Positions 1 through 6,990 of a stretch of 12,492 bases of DNA are shown piece after piece. The stretch lies in NCBI GenBank assembly GCA_002435875.1, contig DIVN01000071.1, positions 1 through 12,492 of the forward strand, in the 5' to 3' direction. How positions within the stretch are numbered: the stretch's first letter is position 1; each line of letters begins with the position of its first letter. The position numbers and the translations under genes are program-made. The notes beneath the pieces were generated by a model that saw only the letters and a list, made by a program, of their open reading frames with translations, did not search any database and had not been told where the DNA came from. Source of the DNA: Anaerolineales bacterium UBA6131 (GTDB lineage: Bacteria; Chloroflexota; Anaerolineae; UBA2200).

Positions 1-131
1 GTGGTATCAGTCGGTAACAGTCTATTCTGAGGCAATCACACTACTATGGTAACACTTACTTATGAGTCAGCGCGATAGCTGGCAGGGCCAGTCTGCACTG
101 TCTTGCCCAAGACGCAGCTCGATGATGCAGA
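1..131. other. Left-edge non-coding stretch
   Basis: No protein-like frame is visible. It lies downstream of the M20 gene. CTGGC-AGG-GCCAG (79-91) can form a 5-bp hairpin without a T-tract, too weak to call a terminator. GGTAACA occurs twice, at 13-19 and 48-54. Confidence 0.4.
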
Positions 132-1472
132 CTAGCGTATAGAGCTAGCGGCGCGACAGAATGTACAGACTACGTCACGGAGCACGTCGGTTCCGAACTC
201 GAGGTTGGCCAGGGACAGCCGCTCGTTTTGCGCATGGGCTTGCGCGAGTGCGTTCCAGCCAGGCTCGTAGCGGCTCGGTGAAAACCCATAGACCTTCACG
301 CCCCGCTCAGCCAGGAAGCGGCCATCGGTTCCACCCGGCACAATGTATGGCAGGAGCTTGCTTCCTGGGTCATGCTGAACGAGCACTTGCTGAAAGCACT
401 CGAAGAGCGCACTTTCTGGGTCGCTCTCATAGCCGGCTGAGGTCTCCAGGAAGTCGATCTGTACATCGGGGCCAATGTACGGTCGAATCTCCCGCAGCAG
501 GTCGTCTGGACTTTGATCAGGCATCAGCCTTCCGTCAACATGCGCTGTGGCCTCAGCCGGAATCACATTCGTCTTGCTCCCCGCGCTCAGTACCGTGGCG
601 GCCACCGTATTGCGCAAGGTGCTGCGCAACAGCGTCGCGATCTCGCTTTCGCCGCCGATTGAGCTCAGGACGACGCGTTCCAGGATGCCATTGAGTGCCA
701 GAGGCAGAACAGACAAACGCGGAAAGGGCAGGGCGGCCGCCAGCGCACGGACCAGCTTGACAACCGTGCGCGTACGGTGCTGCGGCAATTGGACCCTTGA
801 CAGTTGCTGCAGGGCAGTAGCCAGTTTGATCACCGCGTTGTCTTCGCCTGGCATCGCCCCATGTCCGGCCTTGCCCGTCGTGGTGAACCGCATCCAGCAG
901 ATGCCCTTTTCCCCGGTCTGGCAGAGGTAGAAGTTGCCCCCGCCAAAACGCAGGCCGAAGCCACCCCCCTCATTGATGGCATACTGGGCCTCGATGAGCT
1001 CCCAGTGCTGGTCGACCAGCCACTTCATGCCCATCGCCCCACCGACCTCTTCGTCGGCGCTGGCAACCAGGATGACGTCGCGCGCCAGCGGGATTTGCTC
1101 CTGTGTCAGTGCGATCATTGTGGTCATCTGCATGGCGGTCAGTTGCTTGGTGTCAGTGGAGCCGCGTCCCCAAATGTAACCGTCTGCGACGTGGGCGGCA
1201 AAAGGTGGATGATCCCACCCCTGTGGATCGGCCGGTACCACGTCAAGATGCGACATCAGCAATAGTGGTCTAGCCGAGCCGTCACCTCGCAGCCGAGCAA
1301 CCACGTTGCCACGTTGAGGAGCTGACTCAAGGACCATGGCCTCAATGCCGTGACTGCGCAAGACATCCGCAACATAGGTTGCCGCGCCCAATTCATTGCC
1401 TGGCGGATTGGTGGTATCGATGCGAATGAGGTCTTGCAAGAACTTTAGAGTCATTTCCGTGTATGTGTGCAT
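132..1472 (-). CDS. M20/M25/M40-family zinc metallopeptidase (peptidase or deacylase)
   Basis: 446 aa. Cytosolic di-zinc hydrolase expected to cleave a peptide or N-acyl amide bond; the exact substrate cannot be read from sequence. All catalytic positions of the ArgE/DapE/carboxypeptidase family are visible: H75 in the HLDVVP motif (with D77), bridging D107 in GRGSTDTK, general base E141 and ligand E142 in ADEEVGG, E168 in INEGGG, H204 in the GKAGHGAMP motif of the dimerisation domain (about 190-335), GGTD at 380-383, and the last ligand H413 in HAQNE. No signal peptide is seen. The open frame runs upstream to 1862, but similarity begins only at MHTYTEMTLK. A GAGGAAG Shine-Dalgarno lies about 11 nt before the ATG at 1472, so I take that start; ATG 1454 is an alternative. 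It is divergent from the DUF1028 gene, which may share a role in degrading peptides or amides (inference). Confidence 0.92.
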   Translation of the reverse strand: MHTYTEMTLKFLQDLIRIDTTNPPGNELGAATYVADVLRSHGIEAMVLESAPQRGNVVARLRGDGSARPLLLMSHLDVVPADPQGWDHPPFAAHVADGYIWGRGSTDTKQLTAMQMTTMIALTQEQIPLARDVILVASADEEVGGAMGMKWLVDQHWELIEAQYAINEGGGFGLRFGGGNFYLCQTGEKGICWMRFTTTGKAGHGAMPGEDNAVIKLATALQQLSRVQLPQHRTRTVVKLVRALAAALPFPRLSVLPLALNGILERVVLSSIGGESEIATLLRSTLRNTVAATVLSAGSKTNVIPAEATAHVDGRLMPDQSPDDLLREIRPYIGPDVQIDFLETSAGYESDPESALFECFQQVLVQHDPGSKLLPYIVPGGTDGRFLAERGVKVYGFSPSRYEPGWNALAQAHAQNERLSLANLEFGTDVLRDVVCTFCRAASSIR

Positions 1473-1821
1473 GGCGATATGATCTTCCTCAGTGATGCCC
1501 TGGACATGGTCCGGTCGCCGTGCCCATGGTTGGCGCCCGGATCGACCTTGGGCCCAGTATATGTTCAGCGTTGGCGCACACCAAATGGCGAAAGGTTCGG
1601 CAGTCAGTCGCGCCAAGCGGTGTGGCCGGCGTGAGGCCACGGACCAAGCCACCGCGGCCCTGATGTTACCAGGGGAGGGTAAAGGGAAGCCCATATGTGA
1701 CGCAGCGGCTGGCGGTCGTGGACCCTTGCACCGGGCGCACGTAGTTGTGCAGGGCCGGTATCTGGACGACCGAATGTGCTCGTCACGGCTGGGGAACATG
1801 CTGCAGTGGAAAGGAGCCTCA
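1473..1821. other. 349-bp divergent intergenic region
   Basis: This region separates the M20 peptidase and the DUF1028 gene. Both neighbouring reading frames stay open through it, but neither extension looks like protein, so I treat it as non-coding. It holds a candidate promoter for the peptidase (1556-1584). It also holds a perfect 6-bp inverted repeat, GTGGCC-N7-GGCCAC, at 1622-1640, which could be a hairpin or an operator half-site pair. The SD of the DUF1028 gene (AAGGAG) is at 1811-1816. I could not identify a convincing -35/-10 pair for the plus-strand gene. Confidence 0.6.
1556..1584 (-). promoter_or_regulatory. Candidate sigma70-type promoter of the M20 peptidase
   Basis: On the minus strand, TTGGTG (1584-1579) is followed after 17 bp by TATACT (1561-1556). 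The -10 matches consensus at 5 of 6 positions and the -35 at the important TTG. The predicted start is near 1549, giving a leader of about 75 nt before ATG 1472. Confidence 0.4.
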
Positions 1822-2763
1822 ATGTCAGAATCTCGTATCCGACCGTCGGAGTTGGCCAGCACCTATTCAATCGTAGCCCTTGACCAGCACACTGGCCAGC
1901 TTGGAGTCGCCGTACAATCGCACTGGTTCTCTGTTGGCAGCCTGGTGTGCTGGGCGGAGGCCGGTGTCGGGGCAGTCGCGACCCAGGCAATGGTGAATGT
2001 CGACTATGGGCCACTGGGTCTGCAGCTCATGCGCGAGGGGGACACCGCAGCGCAAGCTTTGGCTGCGCTCCTTAATAAAGACGAAGGGCGGGCTATGCGT
2101 CAGGTGGCGATGCTCGACGTGCGGGGGTATGTTGCTACGCACACTGGCGAGCGGTGCATCGCCGCTGCAGGACACTATGCGGGAGAAGGCTACAGTGTTC
2201 AGGCAAACATGATGGAGAGTGCTACCGTGTGGCCAGCAATGGCTGCCGCATTTGAGCGAACACCAGGCGATCTCGCCACACGCATGTTGTCCGCACTAGA
2301 CGCAGCCCAGTCGGCCGGTGGCGACGTCCGCGGCAGGCAGAGCGCAGCCATGCGAGTCGTCAGCGCCAGGCCCTGCAGTCATCCCTGGCGAGGCATCGTG
2401 CTTGATCTGCGTGTGGAGGATCACCCCGATCCCTTGGTAGAAATGGGCAGGTTGCTCAAGTTGCACGAGGCCTATCAGCACATGAACCTCGGGGATGAAC
2501 TGCTGGGCCAGGGTCAGGTCGAAGATGCTTTGAAGGAGTACGGCCAGGCCGCTGCGCTGGCTCCGGGAATCGCCGAGCTGCCCTTCTGGCATGCGGTGAC
2601 ACTGGCCGATGTGGGGCGCGTTGCGGAAGCGTGTGAACTCTTGCGGCAGGTCTTTGCAGCTGACCCGGCGCTTGCCAGGCTCCTGCCGCGGCTGTCCGCT
2701 GCTGGCATGCTGCGCGATGACCCACAACTGCTGGCCGATTTACTTTCCGTTCAGCCAAGCTAA
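1822..2763 (+). CDS. DUF1028 family protein with C-terminal TPR-like tail
   Basis: 313 aa. Residues about 13-215 are a DUF1028 domain. The family signature is clear: TYSIVALDQHTGQLGVAVQS near the N-terminus, then AGVGAVATQA, the YGPLGL block, GGDVRGRQSAA and RVEDHPDPLVEM. From memory, DUF1028 is placed with Ntn-hydrolase-like folds; no reaction is established, so none is assigned. Residues about 225-300 form paired helices of TPR type (LGDELLGQGQVEDALKEYGQ, then a repeat with DVGRVAEACELLRQV). No signal peptide is visible. ATG 1822 is chosen because AAGGAG sits 5 nt upstream and homology starts about 13 residues later; the 110-codon open extension upstream has no protein-like character. It faces away from an M20 peptidase, so a shared role in peptide or amide turnover is plausible (inference). 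It converges on the DNRLRE gene ending at 2844. Confidence 0.9.
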   Translation: MSESRIRPSELASTYSIVALDQHTGQLGVAVQSHWFSVGSLVCWAEAGVGAVATQAMVNVDYGPLGLQLMREGDTAAQALAALLNKDEGRAMRQVAMLDVRGYVATHTGERCIAAAGHYAGEGYSVQANMMESATVWPAMAAAFERTPGDLATRMLSALDAAQSAGGDVRGRQSAAMRVVSARPCSHPWRGIVLDLRVEDHPDPLVEMGRLLKLHEAYQHMNLGDELLGQGQVEDALKEYGQAAALAPGIAELPFWHAVTLADVGRVAEACELLRQVFAADPALARLLPRLSAAGMLRDDPQLLADLLSVQPS

Positions 2764-2843
2764 TGAGTCAGCCTTGGTTCCCTAGGCCGCAGAAGGATGC
2801 TTGTTGGTTGTAGCGGTCCAGTCAGCACGAGTCGCGTCTAATC

Positions 2844-4466
2844 TCAATCTGCGCAGTGTAGAATGCGCACATAGTCTACGTATAGTTGTGTCCAACGCCC
2901 GAAGAAGCGTTGGATGGTGGGGTTGCCGACGTAGATGCTACTGGGCCGCACGCTGGAGTGTACCGACCCGACCAGCACGTTATCGATATAAAGGGTGTAG
3001 AGGTTGTTCAGTAGGTGGACGCGCACCTCGTGCCAATTGGTGTTTCCCGGCGTACCTGACCAATTGACATGCCCCCCCAGCATTTTGATGTCAAATCGGT
3101 AGACTCCACCGGCCGGATCCACCACGTGATGGATGCTCAGGATATCCTCAATGCCTGCGGGCAGAGATTGTCCGGCCGGCAGGCGGTTTCCGTCAAAACT
3201 GGCCGAGTTGATGGCGATGGTTGTGCCGTACGCGGCAAAGTCCGAATGACGGAACCTGGCCTCGAGGATGAAACTCTTGTTTCCGAGAGGGAACACGTTC
3301 TGGCGCCACACGACCGGAAAGCGGTCGCTGAAGGACGGCGCCCATAGGTGAAGCGCACCATCGCGGACCTCCTGGTACCCGGTAGCCAGACTGCTCTGCC
3401 AGCCGGGTATGCTCGCATCAACGAACTCCTCTTGGAAGGCATAGGTCCATTGTGCACATCCATGCAGGGCTTGGTTGGCCGTGTAGGGAAGGTAGGCATT
3501 CGTCAACGGGAAGTTCTTACGGATGCACGGCAGGTAGATGGCAAAGCGCACTGGAGTGCGGGAAGGGCCCGGGCTGGGCTGCGCTGTATGCGTAGCTGAA
3601 AGTTCGGGTGTGACCGACCCCACAGGCGTAGCGCTGGTGGTGGGCTCAACACTGCTGGTTGCTGAAGGAATCGCGGTCTCGGTGGGGGTAATGGTTGCCG
3701 TCTCCGTCGCCGTCGCGGTTGGCGTCTCGGTGGCTGTCGCAGTGGCGGTGTTGGTCGGCGTAGGGGTGGGGATGAAGTACTTGATGGTCAGGTAGGGCCG
3801 CTGCGCCACAGCGCCGTACTCCGACTGCCGTATGTCGTACTCCCCGCCGACCTCGGGGTTGGTCTGCTGCAAAACAACTCCCTTGTTGCTCAATTCGTTG
3901 CTAACCCATTCCTGGACAGCGGGGGTGATGTCCCAGTCAAACCACTGCAGATCGCGAATGGTCTGCGTGTCGAGAACGGTGTCGCTGCGGTCAGCTGGCA
4001 CATGCTTGCAGCCAGGCAGACCCCACAGGGCAAGGCTGGTCGCCCGCATCCAGGTGGCCTGATGCTCGACCCATCCACGGTTCACGGCGTATGCGGCGAC
4101 GACGATCGAGTCGTCTGGGCGCTGGCCAAAGTTGGCCACTTCGAGGCTCAGGGTGGCCTTCTGGATGATGGCGTTTTCGGGCACCTGCGCGACGTCAAAG
4201 TAGATGAGTACGCTCACCTCACCACGCATTCCCAAGACCAACTCTTCCTCGGCAAAGTTGGAGTTGGGGAATTCGCTGCTGATGCGGGTGTCAGCGCAGC
4301 CGTCATAGCCATCTTCGCCCTGCCGGAGTACCAGAATCTCTAGCGGCGATTGAGCGATGACCTGCTGTCCAGTGGGTAGCGCGGCTAGCAAACCAAGCAG
4401 ACAGCCCATGAGAGCGACCAGGCTGATCGCCGTGCGGCTTTGCGAGGCCTGTCTTGCGTGCTGCAT
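2844..4466 (-). CDS. Secreted DNRLRE-domain protein, short paralog
   Basis: 540 aa, probably exported and cell-surface or extracellular. Residues 1-38 are a signal peptide with a long hydrophobic core and a V-I-A/Q cleavage site. Residues about 42-231 are a DNRLRE domain (GYDGCADTRIS, LIYFDVAQVPENAII, WDITPAVQEWV, QRPYLTIKY). Residues 232-308 are a Thr/Pro/Ala/Glu-rich linker, followed by IYLPCIRK at 310-317. Residues about 337-540 form a lectin/LamG-like beta domain nearly the same as that of the next gene (LEARFRHSDF, SIHHVVDP, WSGTPGNTNWHEVRV, GNPTIQ). The linker divides a surface-display or structural part from a possible carbohydrate-binding part; ligand unknown. The start has AAGGAGG only 4 nt upstream. 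Transcribed after its paralog (113-bp gap), probably in one operon. DNRLRE domains occur in many secreted bacterial proteins; enzymatic activity is not indicated. Confidence 0.85.
   Translation of the reverse strand: MQHARQASQSRTAISLVALMGCLLGLLAALPTGQQVIAQSPLEILVLRQGEDGYDGCADTRISSEFPNSNFAEEELVLGMRGEVSVLIYFDVAQVPENAIIQKATLSLEVANFGQRPDDSIVVAAYAVNRGWVEHQATWMRATSLALWGLPGCKHVPADRSDTVLDTQTIRDLQWFDWDITPAVQEWVSNELSNKGVVLQQTNPEVGGEYDIRQSEYGAVAQRPYLTIKYFIPTPTPTNTATATATETPTATATETATITPTETAIPSATSSVEPTTSATPVGSVTPELSATHTAQPSPGPSRTPVRFAIYLPCIRKNFPLTNAYLPYTANQALHGCAQWTYAFQEEFVDASIPGWQSSLATGYQEVRDGALHLWAPSFSDRFPVVWRQNVFPLGNKSFILEARFRHSDFAAYGTTIAINSASFDGNRLPAGQSLPAGIEDILSIHHVVDPAGGVYRFDIKMLGGHVNWSGTPGNTNWHEVRVHLLNNLYTLYIDNVLVGSVHSSVRPSSIYVGNPTIQRFFGRWTQLYVDYVRILHCAD
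3672..3770 (-). repeat. Low-complexity Thr/Ala/Glu-rich linker tract (short paralog)
   Basis: Degenerate repeats of the hexanucleotide type (ACx GCx / ACx GAG) encode residues 233-265, built of TP, TA and TE units. Glutamates recur (TETP, TETA, TETA). The opposite strand reads as an artificial Val/Ala/Gly repeat. Confidence 0.8.
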
Positions 4467-4479
4467 CTCTCCTCCTTGG

Positions 4480-4521
4480 CGCTACCCAGGCACACCGGCT
4501 AGCCGGTGTGCCTGGGTAGCG
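4480..4521. repeat. Perfect 42-bp palindrome between the two DNRLRE genes
   Basis: Two 21-bp arms with no spacer. The 20 bases before the centre are GCTACCCAGGCACACCGGCT and the reverse complement follows directly. Both strands therefore translate to the same 14-residue peptide in one frame, which confirms the symmetry. In the minus-strand transcript it would fold into a very stable hairpin around a CTAG turn, 58 nt after the stop of the upstream paralog and 2 nt before the AAGGAGG of the downstream one. No U-tract follows, so it is not a standard intrinsic terminator. It could be an RNase III or mRNA-stability element, an attenuator of translation, a protein-binding operator or a dispersed palindromic repeat. 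Confidence 0.95.
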
Positions 4522-4579
4522 GCGCACCACAACTCCAATTCGACTAGCCAAGTTTCGCTAGCGTGTACGGGCAGACCTA

Positions 4580-6721
4580 CTAGCCTATCGTCCAGATCGC
4601 GCAGAATGAAATGCGAATGTAGTCCACGTGCAAGCGTGTCCATGCGCCGACGAAGGGCTGGATGGTCGGGTTGCCGATGTAGACGCCGCCAGGTCGGATT
4701 GGCGACCACGCGGACCCTACAACCTGGCCGTCCACGTACAGCGTGTAGTTCCCCTGCTCAAGTGTTACCCGGACCTCATGCCAGTTGGTGTCGCCTGGTG
4801 TGCCAGACCACATAACCTGACCGTTCAACATCTTGATATCAAATCTGTAGATGCCGCCTGTCGGATCTACGACGTGGTGAATGCTCAGGATGTCCTCGAT
4901 GCCCGCAGGGATATGGTCCGGACGAGCGGTGATACGCTCCCCGTCAAAGGCGCCCGAGTTGATGGCAAGCGTGGTGCCGTACGGGGTAAAGTCCGAGTGT
5001 CGGAAGCGAGCCTCCAGGTTGAAATCCTCACCTGTAGGGGCCAAGACATCGTTGCGCCAGACGATCGGGAATCGATCGCTCGTTTGCTGATTCCACAGGT
5101 CGATTACACTGTCGCTAACCTGGTGAGAGCCTCCACCCAGGTCCACCGACCAACCGCTCAATGCTGGATCGGTGAATTCCTCCTCAAAGGTGTACGCCCA
5201 CGATAGACAGCGTGGCCGTGCCTGTTTGCGCAGGACGGGAAGGTAGATCCTGCGCGGCGTTGCCGTGGCATCTGGCGTCGAGGTGGCCGTGGCAGTGGGG
5301 GGCGCGGTGCGCGTTGCGGTCGCGGTCGCTGTGAACGTTGGCGTCGCCGTTCTCGTCGGTGTCGATGTGCGCGTCGGCGTGCGTGTGATCGTTGGTGTCG
5401 CGGTGTTGGTCGGGGTGGGTGGGATCAGTTTGTAGCGGATCACCAATCGCGGCCTGAATTGTGCATCGTGGTACTCGGACTCGCGCACATCGTACTCGCC
5501 GCCAATCTCATTGTTGACCTGCTGGAGCAAAACCCCCTGGTTGCCATCGGGATCGTTCAGCCAACGTGTTACTGCTTCCGTGACATCCCAGTCATACCAG
5601 CCGAACTCATAGACCGGCACTTCATCGAGCACTTGTGGTGACCGGTCGGATGAGGTATCGTTGCATCCAGGGATGCCCCAGTACGTGGAGCTGGTCGCTT
5701 GCATCCAGGTGGCCCGGTCTTCGGTCCATGTGCGCGTGACCGGGTAGCTGGCGATCATGACCGGCTCAAGAGCACGCTGCCCATAGTTAGATACGTGAAC
5801 GCCCAGTTTTGCCTCAAGGACGGTTGCATACCAGGGTAGAGGTGCCAGGTCAAAGCGAATCAGGGTGCCCACTTTGCCTCTCATGCCCAATACCAACTCA
5901 CCTTGGGCGAAATTGGCATCGGGATCTTCCTCAGAGATGCGCGTATCGGCGCAGCCACCATAGCCATCCACGCCCTGCTGCAGGGCAAGGACAAGCTCGC
6001 CCTCAGGTGGCGGCGTCGAGCTGGCAGGCGGAGCATCGGTGAAGTATGTAACATCGAGTGCGGGGCGCTCTGCAACGGTCCACCAGTATGCGCCGGCAAA
6101 ACGCAGGGTTGCGGCACTCGAGTCCGCTTCCAGCAGCACACCATAGTTCGGTAGTGAGCCGTTTACCCATCCCTGGACGGCCGAGCGCAGGTCCAGGTCA
6201 TACCAACTTCCCACGCCGGATGTGGTCACCGCGCTCTCTGCGGTAGGTCGACGGTCGGTGGTGACGTCCCGGCCCCCCGGGATGCCCCAGGGATTTCCTG
6301 CCGATGCCTGCAGCCATGTGGCTTGACAGGGCACAACCGGTCGCTTGAGAACATACGCCCGCACAGTCGCATTCTCGCCTGACCATCCCGCCAGGTACAT
6401 ACGCAGCTGTGCGTCGGTAACTACAGCATGGGCGGGTAGCGAGCTGACATCAAAACGCAGGTACGCTGCATAGCGTTGGCCGAAGCCGACCATCAGGATC
6501 TCCTGATGGCAGTTGACCTCATCCGCAGGGTACTGACTGAGATAGGTGTCCTCAGCGCCCGTGTACCCGCTTGTGCCGCGCTGGAACCTCATGGTCTGGA
6601 AGGTACCCTGTGCCTGGCTGGCTAGCGGCGTCGAGTCGTTTAGAATGCTGGCCAGCCCTACGCCCAGAAGGCTCGTCAGCAGAAGAAGCCCTCGGATGGC
6701 CTTGGTAAGTCTGTGCGACAT
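4580..6721 (-). CDS. Secreted DNRLRE-domain protein, long paralog with two DNRLRE domains
   Basis: 713 aa. Residues 1-37 are a signal peptide (hydrophobic GLLLLTSLLGVGLASIL, cleavage likely S-Q-A/Q). Two DNRLRE domains follow: a divergent first one at about 42-227 (GYTGAEDTYLSQ, YLRFDVSSLPAHAVV, YDLDLRSAVQGWV) and a second at about 242-430 that matches the short paralog closely (GYGGCADTRIS, ELVLGMRGKV, YDWDVTEAVTRWL). A Thr/Pro/Arg-rich linker (434-490) leads to RIYLPVLRK at 491-499. The C-terminal lectin-like domain (about 505-707) is shared with the paralog. Cysteines come two per domain (71/132, 257/353, 505/707). The ATG at 6721 has a strong AGGAGGT 5 nt upstream. It is the first gene of a likely two-gene operon. 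Probable role: surface or matrix protein, with binding partner unknown. Confidence 0.85.
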   Translation of the reverse strand: MSHRLTKAIRGLLLLTSLLGVGLASILNDSTPLASQAQGTFQTMRFQRGTSGYTGAEDTYLSQYPADEVNCHQEILMVGFGQRYAAYLRFDVSSLPAHAVVTDAQLRMYLAGWSGENATVRAYVLKRPVVPCQATWLQASAGNPWGIPGGRDVTTDRRPTAESAVTTSGVGSWYDLDLRSAVQGWVNGSLPNYGVLLEADSSAATLRFAGAYWWTVAERPALDVTYFTDAPPASSTPPPEGELVLALQQGVDGYGGCADTRISEEDPDANFAQGELVLGMRGKVGTLIRFDLAPLPWYATVLEAKLGVHVSNYGQRALEPVMIASYPVTRTWTEDRATWMQATSSTYWGIPGCNDTSSDRSPQVLDEVPVYEFGWYDWDVTEAVTRWLNDPDGNQGVLLQQVNNEIGGEYDVRESEYHDAQFRPRLVIRYKLIPPTPTNTATPTITRTPTRTSTPTRTATPTFTATATATRTAPPTATATSTPDATATPRRIYLPVLRKQARPRCLSWAYTFEEEFTDPALSGWSVDLGGGSHQVSDSVIDLWNQQTSDRFPIVWRNDVLAPTGEDFNLEARFRHSDFTPYGTTLAINSGAFDGERITARPDHIPAGIEDILSIHHVVDPTGGIYRFDIKMLNGQVMWSGTPGDTNWHEVRVTLEQGNYTLYVDGQVVGSAWSPIRPGGVYIGNPTIQPFVGAWTRLHVDYIRISFCAIWTIG
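5252..5422 (-). repeat. Low-complexity Thr/Pro/Arg-rich linker tract (long paralog)
   Basis: Degenerate short repeats encode residues 434-490 (TPT, TRTPTRTSTPTRTATPT and similar units). Unlike the paralog, the interspersed charged residue is arginine. Such tracts are typical extended interdomain linkers of secreted proteins. Confidence 0.8.
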
Positions 6722-6737
6722 TTCGACCTCCTCCCAT

Positions 6738-6766
6738 TTGTTACATCTAATCTATAGACGTAACAA
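6738..6766. promoter_or_regulatory. Inverted repeat upstream of the long DNRLRE gene (operator candidate)
   Basis: TTGTTAC (6738-6744) and GTAACAA (6760-6766) form a perfect 7-bp inverted repeat around 15 bp that include the AT-rich stretch TCTATAGA. The half-site centres are 22 bp apart, about two helical turns, as expected for a dimeric regulator. It lies 5 bp upstream of the AGGAGGT SD of the gene starting at 6721, so it overlaps the promoter or early leader. A small mRNA stem is an alternative. Confidence 0.35.
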
Positions 6767-6924
6767 CCGTCCACTGGATACTAGGCGACACAATAGGCCA
6801 CCAGGTCATCTGGAGGCGCCAAGACTCGTCTCCATTGTACTGCGAATCGCCCGACTGTCAATCACTTTTGCGAGTTTTTCCAAGGCTGGATCAGACGGTC
6901 CAGGCTCTTCACCGGTGCCATGAC

Positions 6925-6953
6925 TTGTGGAGAGGCGTGGGTCGAGCTACAAT
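6925..6953 (+). promoter_or_regulatory. Sigma70-type promoter of the rubrerythrin gene
   Basis: TTGTGG (6925-6930), a 17-bp spacer and TACAAT (6948-6953). The -10 matches consensus at 5 of 6 positions and spacing is optimal. Predicted start near 6960, giving a leader of about 30 nt with the SD in it. Confidence 0.6.
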
Positions 6954-6990
6954 CTCGTTATCACACGATCCATATGAGAAGGGGAGACAA

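Noticed and set aside
13..54. GGTAACA repeated twice 35 bp apart at the left edge
   Set aside because: Two 7-bp copies alone are compatible with chance, and no flanking structure supports an iteron or attachment site.
1473..1862. Long N-terminal extensions of both divergent genes across the intergenic region
   Set aside because: The extra residues lack any family character. Good SDs precede the internal starts at 1472 and 1822, and a promoter lies inside the extension of the peptidase frame.
3538..3795. Plus-strand frame with Val/Ala/Gly repeats that looks like a hydrophobic repeat protein
   Set aside because: It is the complement of the Thr/Pro/Ala linker codons of the minus-strand gene.
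4401..4403. Possible lipobox cysteine (C22, LMGC) in the short DNRLRE protein
   Set aside because: Met at -2 is atypical, and the hydrophobic core continues well past the cysteine to a better signal peptidase I site at V-I-A.
4480..4521. Palindrome as an ordinary intrinsic terminator
   Set aside because: No T-run follows on either strand, and a start codon with its SD follows immediately in the direction of transcription.
4303..4815. Frames on both strands sharing an identical 14-residue peptide
   Set aside because: The shared peptide is produced by the perfect palindrome at 4480-4521, not by duplicated genes.
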